Shown here piece by piece: positions 37,434-43,851 of a stretch of 64,000 nt of DNA. Below the pieces are notes generated by a model. That model saw only the letters and a list, made by a program, of their open reading frames with translations. It was not told the origin of the DNA and ran no database searches. Source of the stretch: Nostoc sp. 'Peltigera membranacea cyanobiont' N6 (lineage in GTDB: Bacteria; Cyanobacteriota; Cyanobacteriia; Cyanobacteriales; Nostocaceae); the NCBI RefSeq assembly GCF_002949735.1, contig NZ_CP026681.1:3796501-3860500 (forward strand). The letters run 5' to 3'. Numbering within the stretch: position 1 is the stretch's first letter; each line of letters starts with the position of its first letter. A program made the translations under genes and the position numbers.

Positions 37434-39560
37434 CTAACTAATAAGGCGTAACAGCATCAGAGAACGATCTGTAACTGGTAGACTTTGAGAGCCTGAAACT
37501 AATTTTCCTCTATCTAAAAAGCGAGGTTCATTAGTGTCAATTACTATCTCCCATACCTTATCTTTAAAGTCATCGGGTAAAGCAAACTCAAGTAACTCAT
37601 AGTGAGCGTTAAAAAATATCAGAAAACTTTCATCAATAATCCGCTCACCACGATCCCCTGGAGTAAGAATTCCCTGCCCATTCAAGAAAATCTCCATTAC
37701 TTTGGCATAACTAACTAGCCATTGCTTCTCAGTCATTCCACTACCATCAGCATTAAACCAAGCAATATCATTAATCCCTAAACCGTGGATGGGGCGACCT
37801 TGAAACCACTTACGCCGGCGAAATACTGGATGCTGATGGCGAAAATCAATTAGTTCGCGTGTGAAGTCAAGTAAATCCGAGTTGGCTTTATGCAAATCCC
37901 AATGCCGCCAGGAAATCTCATTATCTTGGCAGTAGACATTATTATTACCTTTTTGACTACAGCCAATTTCATCTCCCTCTAATAGCATTGGTACACCTTG
38001 AGATAGCATTAGAGTTGCTAAAAAGTTTCGTCGTTGCCGTTCGCGCAAACGCATCACTTCTGCATCATCGGTTTCGCCTTCAGCACCACAATTCCAGGAT
38101 CTATTATGGCTTTCACCATCTCTATTATCTTCCCCGTTTGCGTGGTTATGCTTTTCGTTGTAGCTGACTAAATCATTTAACGTGAAACCATCATGGGCAG
38201 TTATGAAATTAATACTTGCATTTGGATTGCGCCCGTTTGTTTGATACAAGTCAGGGCTACCCGTAAAACAGTAAGCAAATTGTCCTAAACTATCATCTAC
38301 ACCACGCCAAAAATCTCTTACTGTATCCCTATATCTCCCATTCCACTCAGACCAACGCAGTGGAAAGTTCCCCACTTGATAGCCTCCTTCTCCTAAGTCC
38401 CAAGGTTCAGCAATTAGCTTCACATCTGCTAAAATTGGGTCTTGATGAATAATGTCAAAGAAAGCTGATAAATTATCTACTTCATATAATTCTCGTGCTA
38501 GTGCCGAGGCTAAATCAAATCGGAAGCCATCTACATGCATTTCTATTACCCAATAGCGCAGGCTATCCATAATTAACTTCAGAACTTGAGCATGACGCAC
38601 ATTCAGAGAGTTACCACAGCCTGTAAAATCCATGTAGTAGCGAGGATCGTCTTTTACCAAGCGATAATAGACAGAATTATCAATACCTCGCAAAGATAGC
38701 GTTGGCCCGAAATGATTTCCTTCGCCTGTGTGGTTGTAAACTACATCTAAAATCACTTCAATTCCAGCAAAATGTAATGCCTTAACCATTTGCTTGAATT
38801 CGGTGACTTGTTGACCCGCAGTTCTATTAGCACTGTAACTAGAATAGGGGGCAAAATAGTTGATGGAATCGTAGCCCCAGTAATTGTTTAATCCTTTATC
38901 TTCTAAATGTCCTGGATGGGATAGAAAGTGATGCACTGGCATCAATTCAACTGCTGTAATTCCTAATTGCAGTAAATGTTGAATTGCAGCTGGGTGTGCC
39001 AACCCTGCATAAGTACCACGCAACTCTTCTGGAATAGCTGGATGTAGCTTTGTAAAACCTTTGACATGAGTTTCATAAATAACAGTTGTATGCCAAGGTG
39101 TACCAAGCAGTTTGTCATCTTCCCAATCAAAAGATTGATCGACGACAACACACTTAGGCATTATTTTGGCATCATCTAGTTCAGAAAAAACTAAGTCTTT
39201 TTCTTCAGCATCTAGAGAATAGCCAAAGACAGATGGATCGTTACTAAACTCACCATCAATTGCTTTAGCGTAGGGGTCAATTAACAGTTTGTTTGCATTA
39301 AATCGATGACCTGCTTCTGGTGCCCACATTCCATGCACTCTAAACCCATACTTTTGACCAGGCCCGACTCCTGGTAAGTAACCATGCCAAACAAAATTAT
39401 TTTTTTCTGTCAAAGGCACGCGAATCTCTTCGTCATCGTTATCAAATAAACAAAGCTCTACCCCAGTTGCATTTTCTGAAAATAAAGCGAAGTTTGTCCC
39501 TTTACCATCCCAAGTTGCACCTAAAGGATATACATTCCCTGGCCATACTGCTACATACAT
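37434..39560 (-). CDS. glgX: Glycogen debranching enzyme GlgX
   Basis: GlgX is an isoamylase-type GH13 enzyme that cleaves alpha-1,6 branches of glycogen during its breakdown. The 708-residue protein begins with an early-set (CBM48) domain (YPLGATWDGKGTNFALFSEN), followed by the GH13 barrel. Family motifs are DVVYNHTGEG, the nucleophile Asp in VDGFRFDLAS (about 349), the acid/base Glu in LIAEPWDLG (about 384) and the transition-state Asp in TAHDGFTLNDLV (about 455). Length matches bacterial GlgX. A good terminator follows the stop codon. Confidence 0.95.
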   Translation of the reverse strand: MYVAVWPGNVYPLGATWDGKGTNFALFSENATGVELCLFDNDDEEIRVPLTEKNNFVWHGYLPGVGPGQKYGFRVHGMWAPEAGHRFNANKLLIDPYAKAIDGEFSNDPSVFGYSLDAEEKDLVFSELDDAKIMPKCVVVDQSFDWEDDKLLGTPWHTTVIYETHVKGFTKLHPAIPEELRGTYAGLAHPAAIQHLLQLGITAVELMPVHHFLSHPGHLEDKGLNNYWGYDSINYFAPYSSYSANRTAGQQVTEFKQMVKALHFAGIEVILDVVYNHTGEGNHFGPTLSLRGIDNSVYYRLVKDDPRYYMDFTGCGNSLNVRHAQVLKLIMDSLRYWVIEMHVDGFRFDLASALARELYEVDNLSAFFDIIHQDPILADVKLIAEPWDLGEGGYQVGNFPLRWSEWNGRYRDTVRDFWRGVDDSLGQFAYCFTGSPDLYQTNGRNPNASINFITAHDGFTLNDLVSYNEKHNHANGEDNRDGESHNRSWNCGAEGETDDAEVMRLRERQRRNFLATLMLSQGVPMLLEGDEIGCSQKGNNNVYCQDNEISWRHWDLHKANSDLLDFTRELIDFRHQHPVFRRRKWFQGRPIHGLGINDIAWFNADGSGMTEKQWLVSYAKVMEIFLNGQGILTPGDRGERIIDESFLIFFNAHYELLEFALPDDFKDKVWEIVIDTNEPRFLDRGKLVSGSQSLPVTDRSLMLLRLIS

Positions 39561-39909
39561 AAGTTAATTTTCAATAATTACTTTTTTGGCAATTAATCAA
39601 CTTCGATTATTTTGAATTATTAGTTAAATTTTATAGTTACTAATAACTCTCTTAAAGACACTAACATTTCACCTTAACTTCATATATGATATTTATTACT
39701 CTATCATTAGTAAGAAAAATATCTATTCCTTAAGTAGGAAAAATTTAAGCACGCGGCAACAAATAGCCGAAGGGAGCAAGGGGTTAAATATCCCCCCTGT
39801 ATAGCTCTTTACATGGCTCCTAGCTTATTTAAATGTGGCTGCTTTGGAGTTAAACCCGTAGTCAGTGAATTGACTAACAGTCTCATCTGAACTGGGGAAA
39901 TATGACGGC
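39561..39909. promoter_or_regulatory. Structured leader upstream of the TonB receptor gene
   Basis: This 349 bp region is AT-rich at first. From 39750 it becomes rich in potential stems: CGGC/GCCG (39753-39769), GGGAGC (39772-39777) with GGCTCC (39815-39820) enclosing GGGG/CCCC around 39780-39795, TAAGC/GCTTA, and a perfect TAGTCA/TGACTA hairpin (39859-39876). I could not match it to cobalamin, TPP, fluoride, glutamine or other riboswitch consensus from memory. It could be a regulatory RNA element or palindromic repeat debris. Confidence 0.4.
39686..39707. promoter_or_regulatory. Possible Fur-like inverted repeat before the TonB receptor gene
   Basis: ATGATA (39686-39691) and TATCAT (39702-39707) form an AT-rich inverted repeat with a 10-bp spacer, vaguely like a cyanobacterial Fur box. 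TonB receptors are usually iron regulated. The match is weak. Confidence 0.25.
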
Positions 39910-42066
39910 GTGTCTTTTGACACAATTTTACTATTACAGCAACAATACTACGTGGTGACTGTTTTAGTTGGTGTGAAAAAGAACGTGAAAAAGGATTTTT
40001 TGTTGCTAACAGTGACTTTACCGAGTTTGCTGATAGCGTTTCCTGGCTTGGCTGCTGAGAGTGAAATTAAGGAAATAAATACTGATAAATCAACCGAAGT
40101 CATTTCAGATATTCCAAGTTTGAGTGAAATTGGGCTACCTGCTACTAATGCCGAATTATTAACTCAACAATCTGTACCGAGCGAAGTTAATCCAGAAACA
40201 GAACAAACTTCAAGCGATGATGCAGATATTTATATAGAAACGATCGCAGAACCAGACAACCTACCTCAATCTACACCAACTTACGTAATTGATAAAGAAG
40301 AAATTCAAAAGCAGGGCGCTAGCAGTTTAGCCGATATCTTGAAAAGAATGCCTGGTTTTGCAATCAATGATGTCGGTCATGGTGCAGATACTCACACAGG
40401 TACATACTACCGGGGAGCTTCAATTAATCAATCTGTATTTTTGATTAATGGTAGACCCATTAACAATAATGTCAATACTTATCATGGTGGAACTGACTTA
40501 AATAGCATTCCTGTAGAAGCGATTGAGCGAGTGGAATTATATAGCGGTACAGCTTCTGCGTTATATGGTTCCTCAGCTTTTGGGGGAGTTGTGAATATCA
40601 TCACCAAGGAGGGTTATGGCAAACCTAAATTGAATGCTAGTGCAGAATTTGGCTCATTAAGTTTAAATAATCAACAAGTAACCTACGGTGGTTCATCCAA
40701 TAATGTCAAATACAACTTTAGCTTTGAAAGATTTTTTACAGATAACCGTTACCGCGTTCCTGTAGGTGCAGCAAATCGTGATGAACAAGGATTTTTATCG
40801 AATGCAGATACAGCTACAAGTACCTACTTTGGGAGCATTGGACTAGATTTAGATAAGAAAAATTCATTGAATTTGGATGTTACCGCACTTAGCAGTCGTC
40901 GCGGTTTAATTTATTTCGGTTTCCCTCTCCAAAAAGATAGATTAGACCACGATGGTTTAAATGTTGGCTTATCTTGGAAAACTCGACTAGGTAATGGGGA
41001 AAGCTCTAATCTGACAACCTCAATTGGTTATAACCAAGATTATTTCAGCACCTATGGCCCTACAGGAGCATTTTACCGCACAGGAACTTTAGATACGCAA
41101 CAACTTACAGCCAGAGTAGATCATGAGTGGAAAATTACTTCCAATAATAAATTGCGCTGGGGATTAGATTTGAAAAACACCGATTTAACCGGTGATGTTT
41201 TGAGTACAAATCCTAGTAGAATTGCCAAAAACGGAACTGAAGATAGGAGTTTGTTCAATACAGCTTTATTTGCTGTCAATACTTGGAATATTAGCGATAA
41301 CTTTCTAATAGATTTAGGGTTAAGGCAAACTTTTGACAGCCAGTTTGGAAATTATCTTAACCCTAGTGTTGGATTACGTTATGCTGTCACACCAATAGTA
41401 GCAGTACGTGGAAGTTGGGCAGGAGCGCAACGCAATCCTGGGTTAGATCAGTTGTATTTTTATGATACAGTTCATGGTTGGGAACCTAACCCTGATTTAA
41501 GACCAGAAACTGGTTCTAGTTGGAGTGCGGGAGTAGATGTTAATTTTTCTCAAAATTTAATTGGACAGTTTACTTACTTTGGTAGTAGTATAGGCGATCG
41601 CTTGGGAGTCACCGCCGGCAGATGGGAAAACATTGGATTAGTAGATACCAATGGTTTAGAGGTTGCATTGCAATTCAGAATTGCATCTGGCTGGTCAACT
41701 TTCCTCAACTACACTTATACAGATGCTCAAATAAAAACAGGCTCAGAGAGCGGTTTACAATTAGGCTTGATTCCCTACTCTGTACTTCAAACTGGCTTAG
41801 GTTATGAAAAAGCAGGATGGCAGGCTAACTTGTATGTTACCTACAATAGCGGCGCTCGTAGATCCATCTTTGCTAACTCTACTGACAAGCCTACAGATTT
41901 TGCACCGTCTTTCGTGAATTTAGATTTGAGCGGGCGTGTACCTTTAACTAGTAATTTAGGATTGACATTTTACTTAGAAAATCTACTCGGCGAGCAATAT
42001 GAGCGAGTTAATCGCATTTATAGCCCTGGATTTACTTTTCGTGTAGGTTTAAGTGCCAATTTTTAG
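39910..42066 (+). CDS. TonB-dependent outer-membrane receptor
   Basis: This is an outer-membrane active transporter of up to 718 residues for iron complexes, cobalamin or similar ligands. After a signal peptide (FLLLTVTLPSLLIAFPGLAA) comes a linker with acidic repeats, a plug domain (YVIDKEEIQKQGASSLADIL, then FLINGRPINN, and VEAIERVELYSGTASALYGSSAFGGVVNI), and a 22-strand barrel. The last residues FTFRVGLSANF end in Phe as expected. There is no AMIN domain, unlike many cyanobacterial siderophore receptors, and the plug is somewhat BtuB-like. The start is uncertain: GTG 39910, or GTG 39973 which sits just before the signal peptide. No ABC transporter or siderophore genes are nearby, so the ligand is unknown. 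Confidence 0.9.
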   Translation: MSFDTILLLQQQYYVVTVLVGVKKNVKKDFLLLTVTLPSLLIAFPGLAAESEIKEINTDKSTEVISDIPSLSEIGLPATNAELLTQQSVPSEVNPETEQTSSDDADIYIETIAEPDNLPQSTPTYVIDKEEIQKQGASSLADILKRMPGFAINDVGHGADTHTGTYYRGASINQSVFLINGRPINNNVNTYHGGTDLNSIPVEAIERVELYSGTASALYGSSAFGGVVNIITKEGYGKPKLNASAEFGSLSLNNQQVTYGGSSNNVKYNFSFERFFTDNRYRVPVGAANRDEQGFLSNADTATSTYFGSIGLDLDKKNSLNLDVTALSSRRGLIYFGFPLQKDRLDHDGLNVGLSWKTRLGNGESSNLTTSIGYNQDYFSTYGPTGAFYRTGTLDTQQLTARVDHEWKITSNNKLRWGLDLKNTDLTGDVLSTNPSRIAKNGTEDRSLFNTALFAVNTWNISDNFLIDLGLRQTFDSQFGNYLNPSVGLRYAVTPIVAVRGSWAGAQRNPGLDQLYFYDTVHGWEPNPDLRPETGSSWSAGVDVNFSQNLIGQFTYFGSSIGDRLGVTAGRWENIGLVDTNGLEVALQFRIASGWSTFLNYTYTDAQIKTGSESGLQLGLIPYSVLQTGLGYEKAGWQANLYVTYNSGARRSIFANSTDKPTDFAPSFVNLDLSGRVPLTSNLGLTFYLENLLGEQYERVNRIYSPGFTFRVGLSANF

Positions 42067-42067
42067 G

Positions 42068-42205
42068 TGTCTGCTTTCCTCTCTGCGTTCTCTGTGCCTC
42101 TGCGGTTTAAAAGTTATTTATTGAACCACAGAGGCAAGGCAGCGCGGTCTTGGGGGTTTCCCCCATGAGCGACTGCCGCGCAGAGAACACAGAGAAAAGA
42201 GGAGT
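42068..42205. repeat. Inverted repeat interrupted by a 44-bp palindromic element
   Basis: The left arm (about 42076-42109: CTCTGCGTTCTCTGTGCCTC, TGCGGTTTA) is complementary to the right arm GAACCACAGAGGCA plus CAGAGAACACAGAG. The right arm is split between 42136 and 42181 by 44 bp. That 44-bp piece is itself a hairpin: GGCAG with CTGCC outside, GGGGG-TTT-CCCCC inside. It looks like one small element nested in another. Confidence 0.75.
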
Positions 42206-42267
42206 TTTTTGATAAAGACGGCACATCATGTTTAAGATTTAGTTTTAATCTAAAATCTCAAATTGCG

Positions 42268-42564
42268 ATGAGAGCCAAAATTGAAAATCAAATACTTTTT
42301 ATCCATCACGAAGATTTACCAGAGTTTAAGAAGGGTGGTTCGGTGGTGAGAAACTCTTATTTCTGGGCGTTACGTTCAATTGCTGGTAAAGCTTCGCGTT
42401 ATCGTGATTGGGAATACGAACCGGAGGTGTGGCTAGCACTTTCACGAATGCTTTTGTCTTTTGCTGAATCTGGGTATTTAGGTCTTAGAGAAACTTTACT
42501 GGAGTTTCCTTTCTCTCAAGGAGAAATTCCTAGTTTGCTGCGAGATGTGTCTACTTTTGAGTAA
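42268..42564 (+). CDS. Hypothetical protein ending in a 21-bp repeat
   Basis: I do not recognise this 98-residue protein. It is soluble, with no signal peptide, and mixed helical in character (RNSYFWALRSIAGKASRYRD, EVWLALSRMLLSFAESGYLG). The amino-acid composition and the lack of low-complexity text in the body argue for a real gene. The ATG at 42268 has no strong ribosome-binding site. Its last codons (TTT GAG TAA) belong to the first unit of the 21-bp array that follows, so the stop codon is part of the repeat. Confidence 0.65.
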   Translation: MRAKIENQILFIHHEDLPEFKKGGSVVRNSYFWALRSIAGKASRYRDWEYEPEVWLALSRMLLSFAESGYLGLRETLLEFPFSQGEIPSLLRDVSTFE

Positions 42565-42873
42565 GTAAAATCAGCTTTTGCTTGCGGAAAACACCAAAAT
42601 GAGTAAGTCAAACCAGCTTTTGCTTGCGGAAAACACCAAAATGAGTAAGTCAAACTAACTTTTGAGTAAGTCAAATCAGCTTTTGCTTGCGGAAAACACC
42701 AAAATGAGTAAGTCAAACTAACTTTTGAGTAAGTCAAATTAGCTTTTGCTTGCGGAAAACACTAAAATGAGTAAGTCAAACAAGCTTTTGAATAAGTAAA
42801 ATCAGCTTTTGTGAAAGCATTTCAGTATTTTGTGAAAGCATTTCAGTATTTTAAGAAAGTAATTAGGTATTTT
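42559..42873. repeat. Array of fifteen 21-bp units
   Basis: Exactly fifteen units of 21 bp can be laid end to end. Type A (begins GAGTAAGTC or variants, ends CTTTT) starts at 42559, 42601, 42643, 42664, 42706, 42727, 42769 and 42790. Type B (GCTTGCGG, then AAAACACCAAAAT) starts at 42580, 42622, 42685 and 42748. Type C (GTGAAAGCATTTCAG, then TATTTT) starts at 42811 and 42832, and a degenerate unit at 42853. The order is ABABAABAABAACCD. No gene is read through it on the plus strand because unit A contains TAA in the frame of the preceding gene. Confidence 0.92.
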
Positions 42874-42906
42874 TGATAAAGTAATCAGCAAATATACTTG
42901 ATAATT

Positions 42907-43053
42907 CAATACAGTTTAGTTAAGGTTAAAACTCTTTGCCAAAGTCAATTTTTTAACGTTCGCGGAGCGTGCCGGAGGCATTACCGCAAAGGACGCAAAG
43001 GACGCTAAGAGAAGAAAGCAAGAAAGAAAGAAATACTTAACTGAACCGTATTG
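42907..43053. repeat. MITE-like element with 18-bp terminal inverted repeats
   Basis: CAATACAGTTTAGTTAAG (42907-42924) and CTTAACTGAACCGTATTG (43036-43053) are inverted copies matching at 16 of 18 positions. The 147-bp element encloses GTTCGCGGAGCGTGCCGGAG and ACCGCAAAGGACGCAAAG repeats. A further solitary copy of the right end is at 43782-43799. No transposase is encoded. Confidence 0.65.
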
Positions 43054-43173
43054 CTTGACAATTAACAATTAGGGCTGCGTACTACTGTAATTAATATTAC
43101 ATTACAAAAATAATCCTTGAACTCATCGGGCACTCATAAGAGGTTCAATCCGTCACGATTAGTCATCATAGAA

Positions 43174-43197
43174 AAACCCTAGTTAACACTAGGGTTT
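43174..43197. terminator. Perfect 10-bp stem hairpin, terminator-like
   Basis: AAACCCTAGT, loop TAAC, ACTAGGGTTT, followed by GTTTTGAT; preceded on the left by an A run, so it could stop transcription in both directions. There is no clear gene immediately upstream on the plus strand, which raises the possibility of an unannotated small RNA ending here. Confidence 0.55.
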
Positions 43198-43244
43198 GTT
43201 TTGATAAAACAATTAACATGGAACAATTAGTGTAGGAAAACAAC

Positions 43245-43634
43245 GTGAAAATAGCTATTTTTACTAAAACATTAATTACATCTATCGGTTTGTTGACTTT
43301 ATTTGCCCCAAGTCAAGCATCGGCTCAACTTATACCGCAACCTTGGGTTTCAGTTGGTGGAAAAGATGGTGACATAACTTATGCTGTAGGCGCTAGAGCT
43401 TTGAATTTCGGGGTTGAGCTAGGAGTTGGCCCTGATGGTGCTACGGGAGTAGATGTTTTGAAATTTATCAGTTTACCTGTGATTTCACCCTATGTAGGAG
43501 TTGGACTTTATTCTGAGGATAAAGGTGTTGCGGTTTCAGGTGGCGTTCAGGTAGGCGCTACTGATAACGTTTTTGTCGGTGCTGGTTACAATTCTATTCG
43601 TGGTTTTAACGGGCAATTGGGAATAAGATTTTAA
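43245..43634 (+). CDS. Small exported beta-rich protein, possibly outer membrane
   Basis: This 129-residue protein has a clear signal peptide (MKIAIFTKTLITSIGLLTLF, cut probably after ASA near residue 27). The mature part is Gly/Val-rich with alternating patterns (YVGVGLYSEDKGVAVSGGVQ, NVFVGAGYNS) and ends GQLGIRF with a terminal Phe, as in outer-membrane barrel proteins. It is too small for a standard 8-strand barrel with long loops but could form a short one. I recognise no named family. Start GTG at 43245 follows TAGGAAAACAAC. A strong hairpin plus T run lies 107 bp downstream. Confidence 0.75.
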   Translation: MKIAIFTKTLITSIGLLTLFAPSQASAQLIPQPWVSVGGKDGDITYAVGARALNFGVELGVGPDGATGVDVLKFISLPVISPYVGVGLYSEDKGVAVSGGVQVGATDNVFVGAGYNSIRGFNGQLGIRF

Positions 43635-43636
43635 CT

Positions 43637-43661
43637 AATTCGTAATTCGTAATTCGTAATT
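43637..43661. repeat. AATTCGT heptamer repeats
   Basis: Three consecutive AATTCGT units and a partial fourth follow the small exported protein gene. Inverted copies (AATTACG) lie at 43833-43853 next to the end of the phosphotransferase gene, and further copies at 63828-63845. Confidence 0.85.
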
Positions 43662-43740
43662 TAATTAGTTGGAGTCTAAGCTCGACTTTATCCAAAATTA
43701 AGAACTAAGTTCTCTTTCTACGCCAAAAACCTTAAACTGT

Positions 43741-43786
43741 GTAGGTTGGGTTGAAGAAGGAAACCCAACCTACAATTTTTTTTAAC
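43741..43786 (+). terminator. Strong hairpin with T run
   Basis: GTAGGTTGGGTT and AACCCAACCTAC form a perfect 12-bp stem around a 9-base loop, followed within a few bases by eight T residues. It is suited to end plus-strand transcription from the small exported protein gene. It also resembles a dispersed cyanobacterial repeat. Confidence 0.6.
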
Positions 43787-43851
43787 TGAACCGTATTGCA
43801 CCAAAAAAGACAATTACGCACGAGTGTTCCCCAATAATTACGAATTACGAA

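Noticed and set aside
39721..39909. Cobalamin, TPP, fluoride or glutamine riboswitch
   Set aside because: Isolated short matches (such as CCGAAGGGA and ATGGCTCCTA) are present, but the required conserved cores and pairing are missing.
42516..42737. Minus-strand frame through the 21-bp array (TYSKVSLTYSFWCFPQAKA)
   Set aside because: The frame is open only because the repeat unit is a multiple of three; it overlaps the end of a better-supported plus-strand gene and has no independent support.
42559..42873. CRISPR array
   Set aside because: Units are contiguous 21-mers without unique spacers, and no cas genes are nearby.
43110..43170. tRNA gene (CTCATAA anticodon-like loop and GGTTCAATCC T-loop-like text)
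   Set aside because: The T-stem and acceptor stem do not pair and the spacing between the loops is far too short for a tRNA; at best a remnant or coincidence.
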